Shown here: positions 8,028-17,569 of the stretch, piece by piece
How the letters are laid out: each line of letters starts with the position of its first letter
Position numbering within the stretch: position 1 is the first letter of the stretch
Assembly (NCBI GenBank): GCA_025358025.1
Contig: JANYKW010000087.1
Span: forward strand, 62,001-126,000
Direction of reading: 5' to 3'
Source of the DNA: Bacteroidia bacterium
GTDB lineage: Bacteria; Bacteroidota; Bacteroidia; Bacteroidales; Prolixibacteraceae
DNA: 64,000 nt
Made by a program: the position numbers and the translations under genes
Notes under the pieces: model-generated
Told to the model about the DNA's origin: nothing
The model's input: the letters and a program-made list of their open reading frames with translations, nothing else
The model's database searches: none

Positions 8028-9374
8028 TTAAAAATCGTCACCAAATGAGGAACGCACACATCTAAATCCGACATAGGACTTTGCAGTATCCTGGTATTCA
8101 AAAGTACGTGTTCCGACCTGAATGTAATAAGCTATATCTTTCCATGAACCTCCTCTGATTACTTTGCGTTTCATTGTCGGAGGATCATCGGGTAATGCAT
8201 TGTATTCGAAATTTGGGTTCAGATCATGCATAAAATTGTACGTAGACTCGTCGTATGCAGTAATTGTCCATTCCGCCACATTACCTGACATATCATATAA
8301 TCCGTAGCCGTTAGGTTCATAGGTAGCAACTTTGATGGATGCTTTTCCACCATCATCACTGTAATTGCCTCGCATTGGTTTAAAATTTGCCAGAAAACAG
8401 CCTGTTCTTGAGCGTGTATAGTAACCTCCCCATGGGTACATTGAATTATCCAGACCACCTCGGGCTGCAAGTTCCCATTCGGCTTCAGAAGGTAGCCTGT
8501 AGTCCTGCACAGCATAATCTCCTTTGTCGGAAAGGCTTTTGTTTTTGAAATTGGTTCTCCACATGCAGAACGCTTTGGACTGTTTCCAGCTAACGCCTAC
8601 AACCGGATAGTCATCGAAACTGGGATGAGAAAAATACATCTTGGCCCAGGGTTCGTTGAAGGCGTAAGTGAAGTCACGTATCCACACCAGTGTATCCGGA
8701 TAGATGTTTACGGCTTCAGTCATGACAAAACTGGAACGGTTTTGTATTGGAACAACTTTCCCGCTTTGATCGACTATACTACCAGTATAGGCTTGTTTCG
8801 CATAATCGTATGAATTCTGGCGGCGGGCAGCTTGCTGAAGATCAACCCAATAGTAGTTGTAATTCAGTTTTCTGATGTCAAGCTCTTTTTTTCCAAAAAT
8901 TCTTTCGCTCTTGTCGTAGTAGAGTTGCTCCAGTTCAGGAGCAAAATCTGCCTTTCTCCAGTTTAATGTGACACTCCAGTCCAGAATGGCAGGATCAATA
9001 GGATCGCCTTTGCGGGTTGTTGTTGGCTTAAATTCAGGAAATTTTTGCGACAACAAATCCCTGGCAATGGAATCACGAACCCAGTAAACAAACTGCCGGT
9101 ATTCGTTGTTGGTAATTTCGGTGTCATCCATCCAGAAAGAGGCCAAGTCCACTGTTCTGGTTGGTGTGGTAACTCCTGTGATATCCTGATCGGAAGGCCC
9201 CATATTGAAGCTGCGTCCTGGTATCAATACCATCCCCTGGGGAGACGGTTCCAGGTATTTCCCTCTTTTTTGAACACCCACCAATTCACCATTTCCGGAA
9301 TTTCGACATCCGGAAAATAGCAGCATGACTGACATGCTACCATAAGCAAACAATCGTTTTATCGTTCGACTCAT
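8028..9374 (-). CDS. gldK: Gliding motility / type IX secretion lipoprotein GldK (PorK)
   Basis: GldK/PorK is the outer-membrane lipoprotein that forms the periplasmic T9SS ring with GldN. From the ATG at 9374 the protein has a short signal peptide with lipobox LFSGC. An FGE-sulfatase (SUMF1-like) fold follows, shown by GMVLIPGRSFNMG, DDTEITNNEYRQFV, YPVVGVSWKQSKAFCMWR, YRLPSEAEWELAARGG, and RKVIRGGSWKD near the end. The upstream ATG at 9398 (track start) lies nearly on the predicted transcription start, so 9374 is preferred. Confidence 0.95.
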   Translation of the reverse strand: MSRTIKRLFAYGSMSVMLLFSGCRNSGNGELVGVQKRGKYLEPSPQGMVLIPGRSFNMGPSDQDITGVTTPTRTVDLASFWMDDTEITNNEYRQFVYWVRDSIARDLLSQKFPEFKPTTTRKGDPIDPAILDWSVTLNWRKADFAPELEQLYYDKSERIFGKKELDIRKLNYNYYWVDLQQAARRQNSYDYAKQAYTGSIVDQSGKVVPIQNRSSFVMTEAVNIYPDTLVWIRDFTYAFNEPWAKMYFSHPSFDDYPVVGVSWKQSKAFCMWRTNFKNKSLSDKGDYAVQDYRLPSEAEWELAARGGLDNSMYPWGGYYTRSRTGCFLANFKPMRGNYSDDGGKASIKVATYEPNGYGLYDMSGNVAEWTITAYDESTYNFMHDLNPNFEYNALPDDPPTMKRKVIRGGSWKDIAYYIQVGTRTFEYQDTAKSYVGFRCVRSSFGDDF

Positions 9375-9400
9375 ATCTTGTGAACCAATATATTTCATTC

Positions 9401-9408
9401 CAAAGTTA
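9401..9408 (-). promoter_or_regulatory. Possible internal promoter for gldKLMN
   Basis: TAACTTTG on the minus strand matches TAnnTTTG and overlaps the stop codon region of the sprF/porP gene. It would start a transcript about 20 bases before the preferred gldK ATG. No -33 TTTG is visible, so this may be chance. Confidence 0.35.
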
Positions 9409-10347
9409 TAAAAACCTTACACTTTTGGTTTTTTGACCTCTATTTTTATTTAAAAGAACAGCGTAAGATACGGAAAGTTCGTGAGAACCAGAATTATAGT
9501 GAGACAAAACAGATGTATTCAAATCGTATGAATAACCTATTTTTAACCCGTTTTGCATTTCAAAGCCCAGTAATACAATAACTGCATCTTTGTTTCTATA
9601 CCCAAGTCCGCCCCAAAATCTCTTATTATATTCAATAATTAGATCCAGATCGACCTGGGATGTTGTCCCATCAGATTTAAAAAAGAACGAAGGTTGAACG
9701 GTAAAACGGTCATCGTTCATTTCCAAGTTGTAGCCACCAGTAAGATAGTAATGTCTTATCAACGAATAATGACCTTTCTCCTCAAAACCAAAGGAGGGTT
9801 GATTTAGGTGGGTTGAAGATATAGCCAAAAAATATTTTTTGTGTCTGTAAAAAAGCCCGGCACCAATATCGGCTAAAACTCCACTAACCGCCTGTTTAGG
9901 TAAAGCCGGATCTGAGCCATCCACAAGATCACCTCCTTGTGTTTCAGCCCAACCCGGGTTAAGATTCTTATTCATCATGCCCAACGATACACCACACCCC
10001 AACTGGCCTTGTCCAAGTTGAAAGCGATATGCGTAATCAAATCCAAAAGAGACGTTGTTTTCATATCCGATTGCATCTTTCACTACAGTCAAACCTAACC
10101 CATCTGCATCTCCTATTAGTTTCAAAGAAGCGTCAGTTTGAAAAACGGTCGTAACCGGTGCTCCGGGAAAACCTACCCATTGTTGTCTGTTTAACAGCAT
10201 GAGATTTATCACTCCTGAATTTCCTGCAAACCCGGGATTGATCATCAAATGATTGAACATATGCTGACTAATCTGCGGATCTTGTTGTGCACGCGTTGCG
10301 AATGTACATATATTTAACAAAATCCACAAAAGTTTGAAAAATTTCAT
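9406..10347 (-). CDS. PorP/SprF family type IX secretion outer-membrane protein
   Basis: PorP/SprF proteins are outer-membrane barrels that link the T9SS motor ring to surface adhesins. This 313-residue protein (ATG at 10347, chosen because it directly precedes the signal peptide MKFFKLLWILLNICTFATRAQ) carries the family start QQDPQISQHMFNHLMINPGFAGN. An NRQQWVGFPGAP motif follows, then repeated aromatic-alternating barrel strands such as YAYRFQLGQGQLGCGVSLG. It lies directly upstream of gldK, as expected for the porP-porKLMN arrangement. PorP and SprF cannot be told apart from sequence alone. Confidence 0.93.
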   Translation of the reverse strand: MKFFKLLWILLNICTFATRAQQDPQISQHMFNHLMINPGFAGNSGVINLMLLNRQQWVGFPGAPVTTVFQTDASLKLIGDADGLGLTVVKDAIGYENNVSFGFDYAYRFQLGQGQLGCGVSLGMMNKNLNPGWAETQGGDLVDGSDPALPKQAVSGVLADIGAGLFYRHKKYFLAISSTHLNQPSFGFEEKGHYSLIRHYYLTGGYNLEMNDDRFTVQPSFFFKSDGTTSQVDLDLIIEYNKRFWGGLGYRNKDAVIVLLGFEMQNGLKIGYSYDLNTSVLSHYNSGSHELSVSYAVLLNKNRGQKTKSVRFL

Positions 10348-10449
10348 ATCTATAATATCGTTCACAAAAAATTAGGAAAAATGGTTTTAACCTATTGATA
10401 TACAGTTATTTATACGCATTTTAACATATTTTATTGTTTAGCAATTTAA

Positions 10450-11577
10450 TTAATATATTTTATTGAAAGCTGTCCACCACCTGTCGGGGATCTCATTTTT
10501 GCATGCTTTTTTGTAATCTTTTTTAGAGCAGGGGATCCTGTGTGGAAACAGTTCGCAGTCGGGTGAAGGTACTTCGATCCACCATCTTTTGGATACCGGA
10601 TGCTTGAGAAACGTGACAGGTTCAGGAATTCCTTCGACAGAAACAATAAAATGCATAAAGTCGATTGCTTCTTCCAGCGGTACTTCATCAATCTTCTTGG
10701 ATTTTCCGTTTAAAAAATACCAAACGATCTGAGCTGCCATCATCGCCCCGGTCTTGTCAGGATCTTTTGCAGGCTGGTAACCAAAAAGGGAGAACCAGAC
10801 CGGGTTTGTGGAAATTCCTGCATACCAGGCAAGCTGACATGCTTCCTCTCCGGACAGGCCATTGGGCGAATTTCGGATCTGGCCTGGCGCTTCACAGAGT
10901 TTTAATGAACCAAAATCAAAACTAACCAGATCAGTTTCACGAAGATAAGGCTCCATCTCTCTGATTCCATTTCTTAACTCACCCAGCGTGAAGAGGGTAC
11001 CGTTTAACTCCTCGGAAAATGTTTCTTTACTTTCGGGTGACACAAAGAAAGACTGTACGGCCATTACATTGACAATCGTTTCTGATGACAGATTATTTAG
11101 AAATGCTTCATCCACCGTACTGTCCTTATGAGATTCATTGTCAATCCGATCATCAATTACCGTAAGAATTGCTCCGGTTTTGTCTATTCCTTCAAGAAGG
11201 GGAATTGTAAAGCTTTGATTTCCACCTAAAATCAGGATAGGAATGCCCAATGAAAAAAGTTCTTCTGATACCACGCGAACTGCAGCAATCGAATCACTGT
11301 ACTCCTTGCCAGCTTTTACATTACCCAGATCCACGATGCGAAAAGGTGTTGAAAATCCATTGAGTTGATAAAGCTGTTCTCGGATAACGTCAGAAGTTCC
11401 TAATAATGAGGGTAATGCAGAATTCCGATGATCTGTAATTCCAATAATTGCCACATCCGGTAAATTTAGTTCGCTCCATACCGAATCTATTATCATGGTT
11501 CCCAGACGGTCGTCATCACCTGAGAAATTTTTAACAACCGGTAGCGCACCAGCTGGAATAATAAGCTCCTTCAACAT
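10450..11577 (-). CDS. Degenerate arginase/formimidoylglutamase-fold protein
   Basis: The protein has the layout of the ureohydrolase (arginase, agmatinase, HutG) family but lacks key metal ligands. The usual GGxHS reads GGNQS, the DAHxD motif reads DDRID, and the SxDxDxxDP motif reads SFDFGSL. At least three manganese ligands are therefore replaced, so I infer it is not an active hydrolase. It sits between topA and sprF/porP, all in one direction. The track start at 11598 is TTG; the ATG at 11577 is preferred. Databases often label such proteins formimidoylglutamase, which the sequence does not support as a function. Confidence 0.8.
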   Translation of the reverse strand: MLKELIIPAGALPVVKNFSGDDDRLGTMIIDSVWSELNLPDVAIIGITDHRNSALPSLLGTSDVIREQLYQLNGFSTPFRIVDLGNVKAGKEYSDSIAAVRVVSEELFSLGIPILILGGNQSFTIPLLEGIDKTGAILTVIDDRIDNESHKDSTVDEAFLNNLSSETIVNVMAVQSFFVSPESKETFSEELNGTLFTLGELRNGIREMEPYLRETDLVSFDFGSLKLCEAPGQIRNSPNGLSGEEACQLAWYAGISTNPVWFSLFGYQPAKDPDKTGAMMAAQIVWYFLNGKSKKIDEVPLEEAIDFMHFIVSVEGIPEPVTFLKHPVSKRWWIEVPSPDCELFPHRIPCSKKDYKKACKNEIPDRWWTAFNKIY

Positions 11578-11641
11578 AGGTTCTGGTTTTACCGACAATA
11601 TAAAAAACTTTCCGCAATAAACGCCTCTTCAAAAATTTATT

Positions 11642-13972
11642 CTATTTCGATTTTTTCTGTTTCGGCTTTTTAATTTCTGCATCAATCACTTCTTTGCATA
11701 AAGAATAGGTGAGCTGGTCCAGTTTGATATCTTTTTTGAGTTTGAAATTTTGTTTTTTGTAGGAGATGTAGGGGCCCCACCGACCCTCCAGAATCCGGAC
11801 ATCGGGATCTTCTGAAAAGGTTTTCAACAAGGAGCTCGAAATTTTTTCACGTCTCTCAAGTATCAGCTCAATAGCCCTGTCAATAAGAACAATGTATGGA
11901 TCGTCCACTCCTTTTTTTAGAGATACGAAGTTGGAGTCATGTTTTACATAGGGGCCGAATTTCCCAATCCCTATTGTCACTTTCTTTCCTTCATAATCTC
12001 CCAAATCCCTGGGCATATCAAAAAGTTTCATCCCCTGCTCAAGGGTGATTGTTTCAATACTTTGTCCTTGCTGTAAACTGGCGAATACCGGTTTCTCACT
12101 CCCGTCTTCTGAGGTTTCTCCAAGCTGTATAAAAGGACCGAATCGTCCGATTTTTGCCGAAACAGTTTTTCCAGTAGCAGGATCGACTCCCAGGACTCTT
12201 TCACCCCGTGCCCGCTCTGAATTGGCCATGGCATCTTCAATTTGACGATGAAATGGCAGATAAAACTGGTCGATCATCTCTTGCCAGACCAGACTTCCTT
12301 CCGCAATTTCATCAAATTGTTTTTCAACAGATGCTGTAAAATTGAAATCAACAATGGGTTCGAAATGTTTCATTAAGAAGTCGTTGACAACCAATCCGAT
12401 GTCTGTGGGGAAAAGCTTGGATTTTTCTGTTCCGGCCATTTCAGTTTTTTCTTCGCGACGGATTTTCCCGGACTTCAATATCAATTGAATATAAGAACGC
12501 CCGGTTCCTGCCCGGTCTTCTTTTACGACATAGTCTCTTTGCTGGATGGTAGTGATTGTCGGAGCGTATGTGGATGGCCTGCCAATGCCGAGTTCTTCGA
12601 GTTTTTTTACCAGGCTTGCCTCGGTATAACGCGGAGGTTTAAGTGTAAAGCGCTGGAGAGCCTGTATAGATTCTGCATCTAATTTTTGTTTGACAACCAG
12701 TGGCGGCAACAAGCCTTTCTCTTCGTCTGATATATTCTCTTCATCGCTTGATTCCAGATATACCCCCAGAAAACCATCAAACTTAAGCACCTCGCCTGAA
12801 GCGAGGAATCGTTCTGTTGTATTTGATATATTGATAGTAACACTGGTACGTTCCAATTCGGCATCTGCCATTTGCGAGGCCAGCGTTCGTTTCCAGATCA
12901 GGCTGTATAATTTTTGTTCCTGCGATGAGCCGTGTATCTCTTCTTCGAAGAAATTGGTGGGGCGAATGGCCTCATGGGCTTCCTGCGCTCCCTTGGCATT
13001 GGTTTTGTAATGTCGTATTTTGACATATTTTTCGCCGTACGACTCCGTAATTTTCTTTTTTGCACTGTTCAGTGCCGTTTGCGAAAGATTGGTTGAATCG
13101 GTACGCATGTAAGTAATCTTACCTGCTTCGTAGAGTCTTTGCGCTACAGACATGGTCAGTGAAACCGGGAAGCCCATTTTCCTGCTAGCTTCCTGTTGAA
13201 GCGTCGAAGTTGTGAAGGGAGGTGCAGGTGATTTTTTAGCAGGCTTGGTTACAATATCGCCGATGATGAATTCCGCCTCGCTGCATTTTTGCAAAAAAAT
13301 CGTCGCATACTCTTCTTTATCAAAGCGTTCGCTGCATTCTGCTTTTAACAAGGTGGTTTTCCCTGATTTTTCCGGGACGATAAAAAGGGCGGTTACTTTA
13401 AAGTATGGTGCGGATTCGGTATTGATTATCTCGCGCTCCCGTTCAACGATCAATCTTACTGCTACCGACTGTACTCTCCCGGCAGAGAGTGAAGGTTTCA
13501 CTTTTTTCCACAAAACGGGTGAGATTTCAAAGCCAACCAGGCGGTCCAGAATACGTCGTGCCTGTTGTGCGTCCACAAGATTCTTGTTCAGGTGACGGGG
13601 ATGTTCAATGGCGCGTTGAATGGCATCTTTGGTAATCTCGTGAAAAACGATCCTGTTGGTAGTTTTCGGATCCAGTTTAAGAACCTCCATCAGGTGCCAG
13701 GCAATTGCCTCCCCTTCGCGGTCCTCATCCGATGCGATCCAGATGGTTTTAGCCGTTTTGGCAACTTTCTTCAATTCGGCGACAACTTTCTTCTTATCCT
13801 CAGAAACGATGTAGTTGGGTTGATACCGGTTGTTCAGGTCCACTCCAAAATCTTTCTTTTCCAAATCCCGGATATGACCGAAACTGGATTTTACCAGATA
13901 GTCTTTGCCTAAAAATTTTTCAATGGTTTTTGCCTTGGCAGGAGACTCAACGATGACCAGATTTTCTTCCAT
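11642..13972 (-). CDS. topA: DNA topoisomerase I
   Basis: This type IA topoisomerase relaxes negative supercoils. The 776-residue protein has an N-terminal Toprim domain (VIVESPAKAKTIEKFLG, acidic SDEDREGEA at 81-89) and the catalytic Tyr288 in ITYMRTDSTNLS. The LGIGRPSTYAPTI segment follows, then C-terminal topoisomerase repeats (DPATGKTVSAKIGRFGPFIQ and IGKFGPYVKH). A lysine-rich tail ends KKPKQKKSK. No classical four-cysteine zinc fingers are visible in the C-terminal repeats. Confidence 0.97.
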   Translation of the reverse strand: MEENLVIVESPAKAKTIEKFLGKDYLVKSSFGHIRDLEKKDFGVDLNNRYQPNYIVSEDKKKVVAELKKVAKTAKTIWIASDEDREGEAIAWHLMEVLKLDPKTTNRIVFHEITKDAIQRAIEHPRHLNKNLVDAQQARRILDRLVGFEISPVLWKKVKPSLSAGRVQSVAVRLIVEREREIINTESAPYFKVTALFIVPEKSGKTTLLKAECSERFDKEEYATIFLQKCSEAEFIIGDIVTKPAKKSPAPPFTTSTLQQEASRKMGFPVSLTMSVAQRLYEAGKITYMRTDSTNLSQTALNSAKKKITESYGEKYVKIRHYKTNAKGAQEAHEAIRPTNFFEEEIHGSSQEQKLYSLIWKRTLASQMADAELERTSVTINISNTTERFLASGEVLKFDGFLGVYLESSDEENISDEEKGLLPPLVVKQKLDAESIQALQRFTLKPPRYTEASLVKKLEELGIGRPSTYAPTITTIQQRDYVVKEDRAGTGRSYIQLILKSGKIRREEKTEMAGTEKSKLFPTDIGLVVNDFLMKHFEPIVDFNFTASVEKQFDEIAEGSLVWQEMIDQFYLPFHRQIEDAMANSERARGERVLGVDPATGKTVSAKIGRFGPFIQLGETSEDGSEKPVFASLQQGQSIETITLEQGMKLFDMPRDLGDYEGKKVTIGIGKFGPYVKHDSNFVSLKKGVDDPYIVLIDRAIELILERREKISSSLLKTFSEDPDVRILEGRWGPYISYKKQNFKLKKDIKLDQLTYSLCKEVIDAEIKKPKQKKSK

Positions 13973-14176
13973 AATGTGAACGTAAATTACCAGTGGTTTC
14001 TAAAAAACTTTGCAAATTAACGAAAATCAAAACCTAAGTTCCAAGTATTTAGAGCATTTAATATTTAACTAATTCATTAAATGTCCAAAAGTGACTGAGA
14101 ATTCATGCTGAATATCAGATCATGACCTCCTCATTTTATACAAGTTAAGGGAAATTTTTGACCTCCCAAAATGGAA

Positions 14177-16564
14177 TTAAAATTCAATCATTATTCCGAT
14201 TGTTGGAAGGATGGTTCCGGAGGATGAGGTGATGGTTTTCAATAAATACCTCGAAGAATCATTTGGATCTGTCAGCGGGATGCCATTGGCATCGGATTGC
14301 TGTATCAGGATTGGTGGCAGGTCAGCTTTGAAATTATAGGCATTCTGTATGTCAAAATAGAACATCATTGACCAGTTCTTATAATAGTAGGCTTTATCGA
14401 TTCGCAGATCAAGTTGCTGAAATGCATTGAGCCGCAGTTTGTTGAACTTACTGTAGTCGAGATAACCGCGGCCCTGTGCGTCCCATGCCTCTTTTATGGA
14501 AGACTTCTCTATATCCCAGGGAGTGTAGGGAGAACCTCCGATAAACCGCCACTTGAACCCAAAATCCCAGTCATGTTTAAAGCTTCGGGTAGAAGTGACA
14601 ACAAACAAATGACGGTTATCCCAGGCAGATGGGATATATACTCCTTTAATATCAGTGAATTCACTTCTGACATAAGTATAGGTTATTACTCCCTTGAACC
14701 CCAAAAGATCTTTGTACCGGGCCAACACTTCTGCCCCATAGGCGCGTCCATTGCTTGCGGAGGTAACTTCCTCATTGCCAAAAACTTCAAAATCAGCACC
14801 TTTACTGGCAAGTGAAACTGAATCCTTCATTGAGAAGGGATAATGGTCATAGCCCTTGTAGAATCCTTGGAGCGACATCTGAGTGGTCGTATTGGGTCTG
14901 AAATCAATCCCGGCAACCAGGTGATTGGCCCTTATCATCCGGATACCATTCTCCTTGTTAACCAGAACTCCTGCTCTGTTGCGGTACCCCAGCGTCGTGT
15001 ATGCCGGCAATTGCATGTACCTGCCTGCATTGAAGTTCAATGAGGTTCTGCCGCTCAACTGATAACTGGCTGAAAGCCTTGGTGAGAGATTGCTGAGCGG
15101 ATTGGCCATCTCAGAAGAATAGCTGTTTCCGTCTCCCCTGAGTCCAAGTGAGAGTAACAACCTCTGATCCAGCACATCTTTGGCAACCTGACCGAATAAT
15201 CCATATTTTACGAGATCGAGGTTGGACAAATAATTGAAGGATACTGCATTGCCCGATTCATATACTTTTTGGAAGGTCTGGTTGTAATAATTGGCATACT
15301 GCAAATCAGTCCCGTAGGTTATTTTATATTTGGATTTGGACAGGTAGTAATGTTCAAACCTGAATTTTGTCTCACTTTCGCGGGAATCATAATCCAAAAT
15401 CAGTTTAGCCGGATCTTCGGTATTATCCTGGTATTTTATCTGTTTGTTGTTGAGTGTATTGCGACTAACCACGTAGGTATTGTATCCGGAGGCATTGTAA
15501 TGCTTCAAAACCACCCCCAGGGTATAGTTCCATTGTTTGTTTTCAGGAAGATAGCTCAGGATATACCTTTGTTCTTCAGTCTCATTGGCATTAAGGTTTA
15601 GGACGGAATTGTCCAGGGCACCCAGACCAATAAAAGAAAGTTCAGTCTTGTCATTGATCTTCGTTTTAACTTTAAATTGAAAATCATTGTAGGTAGGAAG
15701 AAATGGAAGTTGCAAGGCACTAAATAAAAGCTGGAGGTAGGATCTTCGAACCGATGCCAAATAGGTGGTTTTTGCTGAAATCGGACCCTCGGACGAGAAG
15801 GCCAGGTCGGAAGCACCCACCGTCGCGCGGAATTTTGCTTTTTCGGCATTGGCGTTTTTCTGGGTGAATTCAAGAACCGAACTCATAGCATTACCTCGGG
15901 CAGATGGAAAGGCTCCGGAGTAGAAATTGACCTCCCTTACATAATCGACATTGATAATTCCTACAGGACCACCCGATGCACCTTGTGTGGAAAAGTGGTT
16001 CAAATTGGGTATTTCGACCCCGTCGAGGTAAAACTTGTTTTCGCTCGGACCCCCGCCTCTCACGATCACATCATTCCTGAAGGAGGCAGCGGAGGAGACC
16101 CCCGGAAGTGATTGAATTACCTTGGTTATATCACGATTACCTCCGGGATTTTTTTCTATCTCATCGATTCCGATGGTTCGCAGTGAGGTTGGGCTCTCTT
16201 CCCTTTTCGGAAAGAAATTCGGACGAACAACCACCTCTTCCAGCCGGACATCCTCCTCTTCCATGGGGATGTTGATGGTGGCACCTGCGGCCATGGTAAT
16301 TCTGAATGCTTCTGAGATATAGGTCTTAAAGCCTATAGCCGAGACTTTTAATTGGTAAAAACCGGGTGCAATATCTTTTAAAAGGAAATTGCCATCAAGA
16401 TCACTGTTGATCCCGTTCAGGGTATTTTGAATTATTACGGTTGCAAATTCGACAGGTTCGTTGTTTTTGGCGTTGTAAACACGTCCTTTGATGGTTCCCA
16501 CTGATTTTTGGGCCGAGGCATAAAAAACTGAGAGTAAGGAGAGTAATAGTATATATTTTCTCAT
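14177..16564 (-). CDS. TonB-dependent receptor with N-terminal carboxypeptidase-like domain
   Basis: This outer-membrane receptor of about 795 residues presumably imports a nutrient by TonB-driven transport. After a signal peptide (MRKYILLLSLLSVFYASAQ) comes a CarboxypepD_reg-like domain (GTIKGRVYNAKNNEPVEFATV). A plug follows (VIQSLPGVSSAASFRNDVIVRGG, FYLDGVEIP), then a beta-barrel ending in a C-terminal Phe. No SusD partner, regulator or substrate gene is adjacent, so the substrate is unknown. The track start at 16576 is TTG; the ATG at 16564 is preferred. Confidence 0.93.
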   Translation of the reverse strand: MRKYILLLSLLSVFYASAQKSVGTIKGRVYNAKNNEPVEFATVIIQNTLNGINSDLDGNFLLKDIAPGFYQLKVSAIGFKTYISEAFRITMAAGATINIPMEEEDVRLEEVVVRPNFFPKREESPTSLRTIGIDEIEKNPGGNRDITKVIQSLPGVSSAASFRNDVIVRGGGPSENKFYLDGVEIPNLNHFSTQGASGGPVGIINVDYVREVNFYSGAFPSARGNAMSSVLEFTQKNANAEKAKFRATVGASDLAFSSEGPISAKTTYLASVRRSYLQLLFSALQLPFLPTYNDFQFKVKTKINDKTELSFIGLGALDNSVLNLNANETEEQRYILSYLPENKQWNYTLGVVLKHYNASGYNTYVVSRNTLNNKQIKYQDNTEDPAKLILDYDSRESETKFRFEHYYLSKSKYKITYGTDLQYANYYNQTFQKVYESGNAVSFNYLSNLDLVKYGLFGQVAKDVLDQRLLLSLGLRGDGNSYSSEMANPLSNLSPRLSASYQLSGRTSLNFNAGRYMQLPAYTTLGYRNRAGVLVNKENGIRMIRANHLVAGIDFRPNTTTQMSLQGFYKGYDHYPFSMKDSVSLASKGADFEVFGNEEVTSASNGRAYGAEVLARYKDLLGFKGVITYTYVRSEFTDIKGVYIPSAWDNRHLFVVTSTRSFKHDWDFGFKWRFIGGSPYTPWDIEKSSIKEAWDAQGRGYLDYSKFNKLRLNAFQQLDLRIDKAYYYKNWSMMFYFDIQNAYNFKADLPPILIQQSDANGIPLTDPNDSSRYLLKTITSSSGTILPTIGIMIEF

Positions 16565-16611
16565 TTTTTGAATCAAATTGCATCATTTGCTATTAAACGG
16601 TTAGGAGAAAA

Positions 16612-16646
16612 CAAATGTAACAATGAAATTATTTTTTAAAACCAAA
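16612..16646 (-). promoter_or_regulatory. Promoter of the TonB-dependent receptor
   Basis: TACATTTG (16619-16612, minus strand) matches TAnnTTTG, with TTTG (16646-16643) upstream at a 23-base spacing. It sits about 50 bases before the start codon. The 300-base divergent space 16565-16864 otherwise holds AT-rich sequence. A weaker TATCTTTA upstream of sdhC (about 16764-16771) may serve the plus strand. Confidence 0.5.
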
Positions 16647-16864
16647 TTAATTATTTCTTAATGTTCAGTTCAGTAATCCCGGAAGTGAAGGCGTATATTC
16701 TTTCCATGAAAATACACTGGCAATTGCCAGCCAAATTTGAGATCATAGAAAGAATATAAATTGTATCTTTATGGTTACACTATTTGTTTATAAGCTATCA
16801 ACCTCTATTTTTGATAAGATATTTTACCAGCGATATTCTACAATATAAATTAATACATGTTTTT

Positions 16865-17545
16865 ATGAGCAGCTTCATGAGCGCCTCGATAGGTCGAAAA
16901 TTCTTAATGAGCATTACGGGTATCTTCCTGATCTCATTTCTTTTAATTCATCTCACTTTGAATCTGTTTCTCACTTTTGATGATTCCGGGGATCTTTTTA
17001 ACCTTGCCGCGAATTTTATGGCAACAAATCCCTTCATCAGAATAATGGAACCAATGCTGGCTATTGGATTTGTGATTCACATCATCTGGTCAGGATGGAT
17101 CACCCTTGAAAACATGAGAGCCCGTCCGCAAAAGTACGAATTTGGTGACCAGTTGCTGAGCTGGTGGGCACCGGCAAAGAACATGTTTTTACTGGGCAGT
17201 ATGATCATGATTTTTCTGGTGATACATATTTTTAATTTCTGGGTAAAGATGAAGTTTACAGGCGATCCACTCCTGGCAGGTGTCCATGTTGGCGGAGCGG
17301 AGATGCACAATGCTTACGCTTTGGTTAGCAACCTGTTCAAGAATCCCTGGTATGATTTGCTTTACATTGTGGGAGGGATTCTGGTTGGTCTTCACATGAG
17401 CCACGGTTTCTGGAGCGCCTTCCAGACCATCGGTTTCAGCAACCAAATCTGGCTGAAGAGACTCAAGTGCCTTGCCATCACAATTGGCGTGGTATTTGCC
17501 CTTGGATTTTGCTTCATTCCACTTTATTTTATGATAAAATTCTAA
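16865..17545 (+). CDS. sdhC: Succinate dehydrogenase / fumarate reductase cytochrome b subunit
   Basis: This is the membrane anchor of complex II, about 226 residues with five hydrophobic helices. It begins with the family signature SASIGRKFLMSITG and has histidines in LIHLTLN, GFVIHIIW, FLVIHIFNF and LHMSHGFWSAFQTIG that fit the two-haem type B anchor. The track ORF starts at a TTG 27 codons upstream in non-conserved sequence; the ATG at 16865 (or 16877) is preferred. sdhA and sdhB follow. The C-A-B order with a single anchor is typical of Bacteroidota. Confidence 0.94.
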   Translation: MSSFMSASIGRKFLMSITGIFLISFLLIHLTLNLFLTFDDSGDLFNLAANFMATNPFIRIMEPMLAIGFVIHIIWSGWITLENMRARPQKYEFGDQLLSWWAPAKNMFLLGSMIMIFLVIHIFNFWVKMKFTGDPLLAGVHVGGAEMHNAYALVSNLFKNPWYDLLYIVGGILVGLHMSHGFWSAFQTIGFSNQIWLKRLKCLAITIGVVFALGFCFIPLYFMIKF

Positions 17546-17569
17546 ATTGAACTTCAAAGTATCTAGGAT

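Noticed and set aside
7031-8101. Longer gldL start at 8101
   Set aside because: The extra 32 codons overlap the gldK 3' end; the protein motif MGIIELTHSHKW fixes the start at 8005.
10450-11577. Formimidoylglutamase (hutG) or arginase as a functional call
   Set aside because: The metal-binding motifs are not intact and no histidine or arginine degradation genes are adjacent.
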